Shown here: positions 9,453 to 20,482 of the stretch, one piece after another
Numbering within the stretch: the first letter of the stretch is position 1
How the letters are laid out: each line of letters starts with the position of its first letter
DNA from: Pelargonium cotyledonis
Taxonomy: Eukaryota > Streptophyta > Magnoliopsida > Geraniales > Geraniaceae
Direction: 5' to 3'
DNA length: 27,491 bases
NCBI GenBank assembly: GCA_036897625.1
Contig: JAYMTA010000520.1
Coordinates: 1-27,491 of the forward strand
Notes under the pieces: generated by a model
Database searches by the model: none
What the model was told of the DNA's origin: nothing
The model's input: the letters and a program-made list of their open reading frames with translations, nothing else
Made by a program: the position numbers and the translations under genes

Positions 9453-9923
9453 ATGACATATTCGGTGGTGGCGAGGGGCGGTCGACAACAACATTCACGC
9501 AATCGTTTTAAATTTTGTGTTCAATCGTTTTTAATTATTCGCGTTCTTCAGGTAGAAGGGGAGGATTCCAATGCCTTTGACTTGCTTATTCAAGTTGATG
9601 GGGAGGATTCCAGTGCCTTGGACTTGATTTTTCGGGATGTTGGCTTTGACCGTGTGATGGTCAATATTCAAGTGCTGATGGTGTCAGATGCATTACAGAC
9701 TGAAGGGGATGGTTTGTCTAGTGCCTTTAGTTTGGTTTACTTTGACGTTACATCATATTTAGCTAAGATTGATGTTGACTGCTTTGGGTTTGGTAGTCCC
9801 TTGTTTGTTAGGGTTTATTTTGTTTTAGCTAAATCATATGTCAGGTTGTTTGATTTAGTGATAGAGTTCGGGGTTTCATGTCCGTTCTATTTTATAGAGT
9901 TTGTATTGATCTTTCTGATTTAA
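9453..9923 (+). CDS. Doubtful ORF with 14-residue repeats
   Basis: An ATG-started frame of 156 residues. It contains two adjacent 14-residue repeats, VEGEDSNAFDLLIQ and VDGEDSSALDLIFR (DNA 9552-9593 and 9594-9635, period 42), and a weaker third copy, TEGDGLSSAFSLVYF, near 9699-9743. The C-terminal half is rich in Phe, Val and Leu. I recognise no family. The repeat period is a multiple of three, which keeps the frame open and may explain the length without selection. It could be a relic of a mobile element, a young gene or chance. No promoter, intron or partner is evident. Confidence 0.2.
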   Translation: MTYSVVARGGRQQHSRNRFKFCVQSFLIIRVLQVEGEDSNAFDLLIQVDGEDSSALDLIFRDVGFDRVMVNIQVLMVSDALQTEGDGLSSAFSLVYFDVTSYLAKIDVDCFGFGSPLFVRVYFVLAKSYVRLFDLVIEFGVSCPFYFIEFVLIFLI

Positions 9924-9950
9924 TATAAGCTTCTTAGTTCTTTTTAAAAA

Positions 9951-10134
9951 ATGTTATTATCCAAGCGATTGATGCACTTTGGATTTTTTATGAGGTTTCA
10001 TGTTCGAGTTTCTTTACCGACAATATGAGGTTAGGAGAGAACTAAAAACTAACAGAGCGACTCATTCTTCAGGAGAGAGAAACACAATCACACAAACATT
10101 TATGGCCGTTGCTTATAAAAAGTAAAAAAAAAAA
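9951..10134 (+). mobile_element. tRNA-derived SINE, diverged copy
   Basis: The head matches the SINE at 21409-21558 over about 50 bases: A box TATCCAAGCGATTG at 9958-9971, then GCACTTTGGA, then TATGAGGTTTCA, and B box GGTTTCATGTTCGAG at 9994-10008. The body keeps weaker matches such as GACAATATGAGG. An A-rich run at 10122-10134 may be the tail. I found no convincing target duplication, so the 3' limit is uncertain. Confidence 0.6.
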
Positions 10135-10269
10135 TTTGTCCGTTAATTCTTTCATTTTCCCCTTTTACACTTCGAAAAGAAAATGGATTCATGGGATAAT
10201 TTGACATCGTACAATAATGGGCCTGGAAAAACCAAAACCTATATAGTTCTTATTGGTTGGCCCAATTAT

Positions 10270-11051
10270 CGCAAATATATACATTTCCATTTAAATTCGT
10301 TATTTTTTTTTTGTTTCTTTTCAATTATTAATTTATTTTTGTTGTGTTCATAATTCTCCTCTCTCTCTCACCCAGAAAATACATCATCCTCTCTCCTCTT
10401 GCAACAAAATCCATGTCAAAAACCCTCAAAACGTGATTACTCTCATCTCATCAGCCCTTATTGTTTCAAATCCCAACACAACCATAGCCATTTCTTCTCA
10501 GGACCATAGATTCTTGTTTTTATCCAGGTTCCTCCTTCTCCCTCCATTTCATTTACTGCCCACAACAATCTCTGCTTTCATACATTTTCTCGATTCGTCG
10601 ACACTTCCAGCTTTTACAGTTTCGATTATCTGACCCCTCTCTGTCGCCGATATCCCCATTTCCGCTCTTCCCTTTTAGGGTTTTCTGTAATTTTGGTAGG
10701 GTTTATTTTCCTTTCTGCGATTCCTTTTGTTAGCAGATTTAAATTCTTACATCACTTGGTTCGATATAGTTTATTTTGGTGTTGGAAATATTAGAGAAAG
10801 TGGGTTCAGTATTTGCAAAACTAGAAGTGATTGAAATTTTCAATTTTTGTGGTTGGGCTGGTCTGCAAAGTCGCTGGCTTTTGTAGGAACTTGTAGAGGA
10901 AGTTCTCTACTTCATCTTAAGCTTTATTTTGTTCTATATTGATCTTGCTTTGTTGGATTGTTGCTTTGGTGGGGGAGGGTAGAAGTTGTTTTTGGGGAGG
11001 TAGGTGTGTGAGTTGGATTTTGGGTGAGTGATAGGAAGCCCAGAGGCGTGT
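10270..11051 (+). promoter_or_regulatory. Promoter and 5' leader of the nucleotidyltransferase gene
   Basis: A TATA-like AAATATATA near 10274-10282 is followed by a CT-rich block (CTCTCTCTCTC near 10360-10370), which is typical of plant transcription starts. The leader would be several hundred bases long and pyrimidine-rich. A GTAATT near 10688 and a TTTTGTAG near 10880-10887 could bound a leader intron; this is inferred. The only ATG between the CT block and the main start is the 7-codon frame at 10413-10436. Confidence 0.45.
10413..10436 (+). other. Candidate upstream ORF of 7 codons
   Basis: The frame reads MSKTLKT and then TGA. I found no other ATG between it and the main start at 11052. 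It would matter only if transcription begins upstream of 10413, which the CT-rich block near 10360 suggests. Regulatory effect is inferred, not shown. Confidence 0.3.
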
Positions 11052-14000
11052 ATGGGCGAGCATGAGGGGTGGGCAGAGGCACCAAGTGCGCTGTTGCCCA
11101 ATGGCTTGTTGCCCAATGAAGCCGCCTCCGTGATGCGGGTGCTGGACTCGGAAAGATGGTTGAAAGCTGAGGAGAGAACTGCTGACTTGATTGCCTGCAT
11201 TCAACCTAATGCACTCTCCGAGGAACGCCGGAATGCTGTTGCAGATTACGTGCAGCGGCTGATAATGAAGTGCTTCCCCTGCCAGGTCAAGGTGGGCTAT
11301 ACTTTATTAGTTTCCTTATTTATATATGAAATGGCTAGGTATTTTTAAATGTATACATTTGTTACCTTATTTTTGATAGTTTGGTAGCAATTACATTATT
11401 ATGTTATCCCTATTTGAAATTACAAGGTTGTTCTTACTTTTTATTGCAATAGTTCCTTTAGTTGCTTAGTTCACAGCGAGTGTTTGTCCAAAATGTTACC
11501 CGTGTTCGGTGTTCCTGGGATTTTATTTGAAGTTAAACCACAGAAATTAGCTTGCTTTAATGACGAAGATATGGAGATGTCAGTTTTCTTTAAAATAGAA
11601 TAACTTCCAAGGGTGTAAATCGTAATGGCCATAGCGTTAGAGCAGAAATTGTTGAGAGAAGTGATATGTAGCATTGTTTTAGTTGCTTACTATTTAAATT
11701 GGTGGAATTATGTATGTCAATGGCAAACAACCAAACATGCTTAGCATGAAGAGTGAATGAATTTGGATTGAATTTCGTGATTTCATTATTTGAAACATTG
11801 AGTTGCTATGAGTATTTATTTTCAAATTGAAGGCTGTAAAAAAGGTCAGGGATAACAAACAAAGGGATTATAGTTGAATAGATTGATCTATTTGCATTGT
11901 TTCAAATAATGGGCTCTATGTTTAACTTGTTTGAGCATATGCTCAATGAAGTTGTGCCCAGGTCACATTTGTGCAATAGAATATTGTTTGTATACTTGTT
12001 TGCCAACATATGATCGTATACATCCACATATTTTGTGTTGCTATTTTATGTTAATATGTTGTTAATTTCTAGTGCCTATTGTTATCATCAGGTGGTTACT
12101 TTTGGATCTGTGCCCCTGAAGACATATTTGCCAGATGGGGACATTGACTTAACAGCCTTCAGTGAAAATCAAAATTTGAAGGAAACATGGGCCCATCAGG
12201 TTCGTGATATGTTGAAGAACGAGGAAAATAACAAGAATGCCGAGTTTCGTGTCAAAGAAGTTCAGTACATACAGGCAGAAGTAGGTTCTCATAAGTTTCC
12301 TTCAATTCCTTTTATCATCATAAATTCCTTCCCATCAGTGGCAAATTTGTGTGCTTATTTAATCAGTTGGTTCTAATTTGCTTAGAAACATACCATAGAA
12401 GGCTTGATTTGTATGTTTTTGACTTTTTTCATATTAACTGTATAATCAGCAGATATTATGAGTCTCATTACCCATCTTATCTTATGATGATAGTGACTCA
12501 GAGATATTCCTCTATTTATATGTTTACTTTGTCTTGTCTCATGTTGTTCATTACGATGATAAGACCAATATGTACACACCCAAACATACAATAAATAAAT
12601 TAGTATGACTTGTTGACAATGATACTTAATACTGTACATCTATGGAAATTATTTAACTTTAGATAGTATTTTAGGTGTCAGTTTTTCCTCTAAAATCACA
12701 GCAGTTAGCTTTTATCCTTTAACATCTTTCACTTGGTAGGATTTCTATTATACTGGGCAATATCAAAATGTTGTTCTTTCATGTGATCTCTGATTATGTG
12801 TTATGGTTATTTACATCACTATATCTTAACAAGTTGAAATGTTTTATTAAGGGCTACCTAATGATACAGGGGATAAAAGAAAAAGAACTTCAATTTTTGT
12901 TTATTTTTTATTTCTTGTAGCTTCTAGAAAGTAATTTGTTATTCTAATCCAACCAAATTTAGCTTTCCAAACTCTGAGGAAAACATGTACTAAGGAAGAG
13001 ATGGTTAATTTATACAACCTTGAAATGAATAATATATTTTTGCCAACACTCATTTTCAGAACGTGGTTCTCTTTTCTCAAGATGGTAATGTGTGGACGTG
13101 AACGTGAAATATGTTTGAATTGAATAGAACCTCTCAAGTGGGCATTGTTTGAAAAAGTGCGCATCTCATTGATGAAGCTCGTGCTTAAGCCCTGGAGGAC
13201 TTTTGTGCCTCAAGTATGCTTTGAGCTTTTTAATATACTGGTGTAATTTATTTCTCCCAACCGTTGTGTTTCTCTTTTGAAGCTAAAGCTAAGGTTTTTC
13301 TTTCTTTACATACTGTTTCTAGACTGTTTTATGCACTGTTCTGTTGTATTCCATTTTTCGGAATAAAGAACTAATTTTTTAACTCTTTGAATGTTCATAC
13401 TCTGGTGTTCTTCCTTGATGAGATGTCACATGTCATTATTTCTTCTTTATTTAGCTTTTGATGATACCCTGCATGGGTGAAATTTATATCATATGTTTAT
13501 ATAATGGCAAGATTATCATTTATTAATTTCTCATATGATTGCAGGTAAAGTTAATAAAGTGTCTTGTGGAAAATATAGTGGTAGACATATCTTTTGATCA
13601 GCTTGGTGGTTTATGCACCCTCTGTTTCCTTTTGGAGGTGAGTGTTACATCCGGGAAACCTTCCATTTCAGGCGCAGCATTATATTTATTAATAGTTTTT
13701 GCTTGTATGTAGGTTGATCATTTGATAAATCAAAATCATCTGTTCAAGCGCAGCATTATATTGATTAAAGCTTGGTGTTATTATGAGAGTCGTATACTGG
13801 GTGCCCACCATGGACTTATTTCAACTTATGCCTTGGAAACCCTAGTTCTTTATATATTTCATGTGTTCAACAATTCATTTGCTGGACCACTTGAGGTGGA
13901 AGTTCTTTTTTTTTTTTTTTTTTTTCTTCTCTTTTCTGTATATTTGTATCATCTATTTGAAATGATTTTCTTGCATGGATAGGTCCTTTACCGGTTTCTA

Positions 14001-17000
14001 GAGTTCTTTAGCAAGTTTGACTGGGAAAATTTCTGTGTTAGCCTATGGGGTCCTGTACCAATAAGTTCACTTCCGGATGTAACAGGTAGTTTTAATTGTT
14101 TGAAGATTCTTCTATTGTTCTTGATTGACTTCACAACTGTCTGCCAATTCGCTAGTTCTGAATTATTTTTATTGGAAATATTACAGCGGAACCTCCTCGG
14201 AAAGATGGGGGAGCGTTGCTACTTCCCAAATCATTTCTTGACAATTGTAGCTCGGCGTATGCTGTTTTCCCCGGCGGTCAAGAAAATCAAGGGCAACCCT
14301 TTGTCTCTAAACATTTCAATGTTATTGATCCTTTACGTGTGAACAACAACCTTGGGCGTAGTGTTAGTAAAGGTAATTTGACTCCATCTCTAAATATATT
14401 TGTGAATGATAAGGTAACTGTTTTTGCTTGTCATAAAGATATCATATTCTTTTTTATATATGGTGGTGACCGCACACAGCACACCTTATTTTGAACCGGT
14501 GGTTATGGACAATAATGACCAATTGTATATGACTATTGCAATGTCTTCACTCTTCATTTGTGTCATTATGGCTGGCTTATCCAATATTAATTTAATGGCT
14601 TTCTTTAACCATAAATCATGGTTGTTGGAATCGTACGAATTCTATGGTTTGAACCTTGATTCGATTCGGTTCAGCCCATTGGTTGAACTAGGGGTAGGCT
14701 GTCCTAACTCTTAAGCAGCCACCTACACCATCTCTCCCATAATCATTTAAATACCATTAGTATAACAACAGTAGATGTTCTATGCCCTTGGCTCAACTGT
14801 TCAAATCCCTGGTCAATTCTATAACGGTCAGTGGTCAAGCCCCTTTGCCAACAACTATTTCTCTTTTATTGTTTTTTATATTCATGATTTGATTTTGGCT
14901 TTTTGTTTATATTTATGATTTGATTTTGTTATTATCAGTCTCTCTTCATGTTTCTCTTTGCTACTCTTTTTTTTGGTCTTCCTTTTTTGTTGTATTTATT
15001 TATTTATGTTTTAGAAATATTTAAATTTCTTACTTTAATGACAAATTATTGGTTTATCCCCCAAACTTAATAGGCTAATTAGAATCGATGACCTCTAATA
15101 TTTAGCAATCCGAACCAAAGATTGTTCCTATTCTAACTGCGGCGGTTGGCCCTGCCATTGGTTCAGTCCATTGTTTTAAAAAGCGTGAGGTGCATTTGAG
15201 GTGTTAGGGTCCTCTGGAGCCTAGGCGCGAGGCGCACGGTGGGGGCTTGGGCTTCATTTAAGTGAGGTGCTATTTACAAAAATAATTAAAAGTATTAGAC
15301 ATTCAAACATAAACGTTATCTAATAATAAAAGTTCAAAATTTATGAAAAACATTGAAGCTAAATTTTGTTAAAATTTAAATCTGGTTTACAAAACTACAT
15401 CTCGTCATTTATAAATCTGTAACAAAAAAAATATTGAAAAGAAGAAGAATGTGATATTGAAGAATATGGCAGAAAATACATTTAATATAAATTTGATATT
15501 GAACATCTTGAATATAAATTTGACATCGAAACCAACCGAATTGGTATGTTGAAAGAATTAAATAACATAAAACAATCTGATTCATCTTGTTTTCTGCTGG
15601 TTCATCTTTTTTGTATGTATGTTGATTAAGTTGCTAGTGTTAACTCTTGACACACCATTATACAGATAGCTTTCTTATTTATGAAACCCTAAATAAAGAT
15701 TTTCCATTGAATCTCAATTCACAAGAGAAAAATTATTTTTGGTACAATAATTTAGGATTTAGAAATATGAAAATCATCATCATATGTGCCATCGTTATAA
15801 CCATAACCATAACCATTTGAAATCATAAAATGAGGCTTAGAAGTTTGAAATATGAAATCTACTTTTATTTATTTATTTAAAACCATAAGCCATAAATCAG
15901 GTGAGGTGTGCCTCAACTGCCCCTCCATTACAGCAGTGAGGCGCACACCTCAAGGGCCTCAACTGCGCCTCAATGAAGTAGCCTTGCCTCAAGGTTTTGG
16001 AGGCTCGACTGTGTACCTTGCGCCTTAGGTTTTATTTTTAACTTTTAAACACTGCTTAAGTTCTCTGACGGTTTGAATCAAAGGGTGAGTTACTAGTTGA
16101 ACGGAATTGTTCACCGAATTGTGATTCTGTATGGTTTCACGAATTCAACGATGATTGTTTATTTTTAATAAATTTTGTAGCCCCAAATGTATATTAATTG
16201 ACCCATAAGGACTGTAGAATTTCAGTGCATTATTTTCTTATTGTTTTAAGAGTTCAAGCAAGTTTCTTATGAATCTAGAGCACTAGAGCTGGTATATGTT
16301 AGGGTGTAAAGAGTTGTACGCTGGTTAGCTTCTTTATCGATTTCTTGTACTGTTAATGGGAATTGAACCCTCACTCTAAAATTTTCATTGCAATCAACTT
16401 AACATTGTTAGTCCGGCAACTTAGTGCCCTTACAAATTGCAATGATGTCCCTTGGTCTACAGGTTTCTGTAAGTGATAAGAATGATGGTATAGTGGAATA
16501 CTACTGATGTGTGTTTGCATAAATTATCATGCATTTTCATTATGAATGTCTACCCAAGCTCAGTTATATAATGCTACTATCATAATAACATTTTGGTTCA
16601 AAAAGGCATTTGCGATTCTGGGGTTCAGTCCATTTAGTCTTATTATGTGATAGGGTGTTCCTTTTTTGCTTCTCTTTGGGCCACTGCTTCAGGATTATTT
16701 AGAGTTATATAGTTAGTTGATGAAATCTTTTTTTGGTTTACTTCTTTGTGAGAACATCTTGTTTTCCTTAACATACTTCTTTTTCATGTATCCTATAAAA
16801 TTTCTTCTCGTCTTACAAGCAATATACAAATGTTTAATAATTTTTCTGTGCTTGTGACACCTGTCCTGTATTTATAACAATCTGTATGAGTTTCTAATGT
16901 ACATATTGTGTCTTTTCAGGTAACTTCTTTAGAATACGTAGTGCATTTGCATTTGGAGCTAAAAGGCTGGCAAGATTGCTTGATTGCCCCAAGGAAGACC

Positions 17001-20000
17001 TTTATTTTGAAGTAAATCAATTCTTCACAAACACTTGGGAAAGAGATGGCAGTGGCCATCGTCCTGATGCACCTGTGAATGATTTGTGGCGTTTGAGAAT
17101 ATCTAATCCAGAACATCTACAAGGGTCTGAAAATGTCAGGAACAACGTTAGCATCATGAAGAATGAGATTTCCTCTGCTCGTAATACTCAAGTTGAAGTG
17201 AAGCGTGGTTCTTGTAGTGTTTCATCCCAACATGATAATCACACCTTGGATAGCACATCTAGAATCAGTGACACGCCTCTAGTTTCTCGTACTCAAAATC
17301 AGAAAAGTTATTATGGGAACCCAAACAACTTAACTGATCATATCAGACGAGAAATCAGGTCCAATCATGGTGAACATATTGACAAAGGGAAGAAAAGTTC
17401 CAAACCTGATAGCTTAGTGAATGATAGTCTAGGAAAATTCCTATTTGCAAGAACACGATCTAGCCCTGAGCTAACTGATACATATAGTGAAGCCTCTTCT
17501 CCATTACGGCGTGATAGCAGGAGGAAAAACCTAGAAAGTGATGTCTTAGAGAGTCATGGTGTTAGATCTGCAACTGAGGATCCTTCATCCATTTGGCATT
17601 TTTCATCACATAAAAGTCATGATACTGGAGCTGATTCAAACAGTTGTGCAAGTACTTACCATGATGATTCTGGGTTGAGTATCATGGGTGAAGAATTTGT
17701 TTCTCCCTTTGGACCTCAGGGAATGCACCAGGAAGAGCAGGATCTTGTGAATCTGATGGCATCGTCTACAGGTCGCTTCAGCGGGCAAGTGCACATGCCA
17801 TTTAATTTAGCTTCAGGTCACTTACCTCTTCCAATTCCGTCGTCCATGCTGGCATCTTTGGGATATGGTCATAGGAATTTTGCTGGAATAGTTCCTGCAG
17901 ATATTCCCTTGCTTGAGACTCCTTGGGGTACACACATGCAATTTCCACAAGGTTTGATGCCTTCACAATTAACTCATTACTTTTCTGGCATTGGATTGAA
18001 CTCAAAACCAGAAGATTCAGTAGAGCCAGATACTGAACAATTTAGTTCTGCAGAAATGAACTCTGGGGAGGCTAATCATGTTTTTTGGCATGAGCAGGAC
18101 AGGGGCTCCAGGGGAGGTTTTGAACATGATAATGGGGTTTTTGAACCTCATCATAGAGATGACAACAAGCAGTCAACTTCAGCAGGTTATAACTCTGTTC
18201 ATTCATCTCAACCTGATAGATCTGGAAATTATGAAAGACTTCAACATAAATTTGCTAAAGATAATCAAGTGTCAACGAAAGAAGATAATCTAGAAACACC
18301 CCATTATCATGATAACAGGGAAAGTGAAGCATACTTAGATGATAGAACTGTGAATTCAAGGCCTTTAGTTGCCGCACATGCTATTTCTTTGAGAAGTAAA
18401 ACCTCTTCCGAGAGTTCTTGGGAAGGGTCATCAGCATCCTCAGCGAAAGCAATAAAGTCTAGTAGAGAAAAACGGGGTAGAAAAACAGTTCCTTCTTCAT
18501 TGACGTCTTCTGTGTATGATAAAGCTAAAAGCGTGTCGGAGCATTCCTCTACTCAAGCAGATGATGACAACAGAGACTGGAATTCGTCAAACATGGGCAG
18601 TGAAATATTAGAAGGGAGCATGGGACTTGGTTCTGTTGCATCCTTGAATGATCCAATGAATCAAGTACTTGGATATGAACCAGCACAAACAAGTGGATCA
18701 GATTCATTGATACCTATAGCTCCGATGCTTTTAGGTCCTGGTTCACGACAAAGAGCTATGGATAATTCTGGGGTTGCCCCATATACATTCTATCCCACGG
18801 GGCCTCCCGTTCCATTTCTTACAATGCTACCCTTTTACAATTTTCCAAGTGAAACACGTGCTCCTGATGTATCAATAAACAATCTGAGAGTGGAAGAACA
18901 GCTGGATAACAGTGATTCTGGTCAGAATTTCAGTCCATCAGAGGGACATGATCGGTTGGATGTGTCAAGTACTTCTATGAGAAGTGCTGCTTCTATTGAA
19001 CCATCAGAGCTTAAGCCTGACATTCTTCATAGCGATTTTTTTAGTCATTTGCATAATTTGCAATATGGGAGGTTTTGCCAATACTCACGAAATTCTGCTT
19101 CCATACTTTGTCCTCCACCTGTTGTGCCACCTATCTATTTGCAAGGCCGTTTTCCTTGGGATGGTCCTGGAAGACCACTTACTGCTAACATGAATCTCTT
19201 CAGCCAGCTTATGAATTATGGGCCTCGTCTTGTGCCATCTGCACCATCCCAATTTGTTTCTAATGGACCTGCCAATGCTTACCCACGATATGTTGATGAA
19301 ATGCCGAGATATCGAAGTGGGACTGGGACCTACTTGCCAAATCCGGTAAAATTAAGTTACTCTTCACATATACATTATTCTGTATGTTGGTTGCATTTCA
19401 ATTATGCTATTGAAATTTTTTTCCTTTCCTGTTTTATGTTTAAAATAGTTTGGCCTAGAGCTATGTATCGAAACATTCTGTTTGTTATGTTTTGTGGGGA
19501 CTAACTTTCTTGGTAACCACGTAGGTCTGTAAGTGACTTTGGTCATGAATTGAAATGGTCTAAATATAGTTTTACCCTTGTATGGTTGGGGTTACTAATT
19601 TTTTATGCATATATATTAATCAGCTGCTATATTATTGATAAGTTTAATTATCTGTGTATATTGTGTTTTCACTGTATTGCTAAAAATGCAATTGAATTTA
19701 CTAGGTGTTGTATATGAAATGGCATTTGTTGTTTATGATATGTTGATGCTTGTACTCAAAGCTGATTTCATTAGTTAAATTTGAGTTGTGCATTGTATGC
19801 TGGTCATTAGTTTACTTGATGAACTTTTCTGTATATTTAAGATTTGGTGTTGATATATTCAATAAATTTTAATACATTTCAGAAGGTTTCTGCCCGTGAC
19901 CGGCATTCTTCAAGTAGCAGAAGGGGAAATTACAGTTACGATAGGAATGAACACCATAGTGAAAGAGAAGGGAACTGGAATTCAAATTCAAAGCCTCGAG

Positions 20001-20482
20001 GTGCTGGCCGAAGCCATAATCGTAGCCAAGCTGAGAAACAGAGCTCAAGAGCGGACAGGATGTCGGCAAATGGTAGCCGTGCTGACAGACCATGGGGTAC
20101 AAACAGAAATGATTCCTATGCTTCATATCAGTCTCAAAATGGTCCCATCCGCCCAAATTTTGCACAGAGTAGCTCAGCTAACATGGCATACAGCATGTAT
20201 CCCTTACCAGCCATGAACCAGGGCGGGGTTTCATCTAATGGGCCAACTCACCCTTCTGTTGTCATGCTGTACCCTTATGATCATAATACCAGTTATGGTT
20301 CTTCTGCTGAACAGCTTGAGTTCGGATCTCTTGGACCAGTGGGGTATCCAGGTGTGAATGAAGCCTCACAATTAAATGAGGGAAGCCGGTCAAGAGTGGT
20401 GTTCCAAGAACACAGGTTCCATAGTAGCTCTGCCCAAAGGTCTTCACCGGATCAGCCCTCTTCACCTCACCTCCATAGGTAA
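11052..20482 (+). CDS. Plant nucleotidyltransferase, PAP/OAS1-like (At3g61690 group)
   Basis: Eight exons join to 1337 residues: 11052-11285, 12092-12280, 13545-13637, 13713-13895, 13983-14085, 14187-14372, 16920-19345, 19883-20482; phases agree and all borders are GT-AG. The ATG at 11052 gives MGEHEGWAE, which fits the family start. Residues 1-360 hold the nucleotidyltransferase and PAP/OAS1 substrate-binding domains: GS at 83-84, catalytic Asp 95 and 97 (DGDIDL), third Asp at 155 (VVDISF), then LIKAWCYYESR (189-199) and GLISTYALE (206-214), and a basic segment at 335-353. The triad is intact, so it may add nucleotides to RNA; substrate and cellular site are not known. Residues 360-1337 are Ser, Asn, Asp and Gly-rich and look disordered, with Pro-rich patches. 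Retention of intron 7 would stop the protein at 19504. The final codons (CAT AGG TAA) overlap a possible donor, so the last residues are less certain. Confidence 0.92.
11286..12091 (+). other. Nucleotidyltransferase intron 1, no feature seen
   Basis: The donor is CCAG|GTCAAG; another GT lies six bases on (CAAG|GTGGGC). The first is chosen because it gives CFPCQ followed by VVTFGS, as expected for the family. The acceptor is TCATCAG|GTGG. The content is AT-rich with no clear repeat. Confidence 0.7.
12281..13544 (+). other. Nucleotidyltransferase intron 2, no clear feature
   Basis: The donor is GCAGAA|GTAGGT and the acceptor is ATTGCAG|GTAAAG, with phase 0. This 1264-base intron contains open frames on both strands without recognisable products. 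I see no terminal repeats, RNA gene or microsatellite of note. Confidence 0.65.
13672..13692 (+). repeat. Intronic copy of exon 4 sequence
   Basis: This 21-base stretch in the short intron 3 (13638-13712) matches 13748-13768 in exon 4 at 20 of 21 positions (GCGCAGCATTATATT, then T or G, then ATTAA). It directly follows TTTCAG, an acceptor-like sequence. Use of that acceptor would read into a stop at 13690-13692. Confidence 0.85.
13906..13925 (+). repeat. Poly-T run in intron 4
   Basis: Twenty consecutive T residues begin ten bases into the short intron 4 (13896-13982) of the nucleotidyltransferase gene. It is a mononucleotide repeat likely to vary in length. Confidence 0.9.
15169..16054. mobile_element. 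Degenerate non-autonomous hAT-like DNA element
   Basis: The left end begins CATTGTTTTAAAA and the reverse complement of the right end begins CAGTGTTTAAAA, giving short terminal inverted repeats with one mismatch and one indel. Both subterminal regions (about 15181-15270 and 15900-16030) are GC-rich and packed with GAGGCGC/GCGCCTC and GAGGTG/CACCTC motifs, while the 600-base centre is AT-rich and has no transposase frame. Flanking 8-mers GTTCAGTC and CTTAAGTT agree at five of eight positions, which may be a worn 8-bp target duplication as expected for hAT elements. The family assignment is inferred. Confidence 0.5.
16358..16404 (-). mobile_element. Possible SINE head on minus strand
   Basis: On the minus strand TGTTAAGTTGATTG (16404-16391) resembles an A box and GGTTCAATTCCC (16369-16358) is a good B box, about 21 bases apart. 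The 3' extent, tail and target duplication were not found. It may be a decayed SINE inside intron 6. Confidence 0.3.
19346..19882 (+). other. Nucleotidyltransferase intron 7, no feature seen
   Basis: The donor is ATCCG|GTAAAA and the acceptor is CATTTCAG|AAGGTT, with phase 0. The upstream frame stays open 53 codons into the intron with a hydrophobic translation, so retention would add an odd tail. No repeat is seen. Confidence 0.65.

Larger units (their letters stand above)
14373..16919 (+). other. Nucleotidyltransferase intron 6 (2.5 kb) with insertions
   Basis: The donor is TAAAG|GTAATT and the acceptor is TTTTCAG|GTAACT, with phase 1. The intron is far longer than its neighbours because of inserted sequence: the hAT-like element at 15169-16054 and flanking repeat-like segments with recurrent GGTTCAG/GAACC motifs (about 14495-14690, 15060-15168, 16060-16150). 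A possible SINE head lies near 16358-16404. A B-box-like GTTCAAATCCC near 14790 lacks an A box. Open frames here are not recognisable. Confidence 0.6.

Noticed and set aside
10917..11204. Minus-strand ORFs opposite exon 1 of the nucleotidyltransferase
   Set aside because: Antisense shadows of a well-supported exon; no family features.
14424..14714. 96-residue ORF inside intron 6
   Set aside because: It lies between matching phase-1 splice sites and resembles no known protein.
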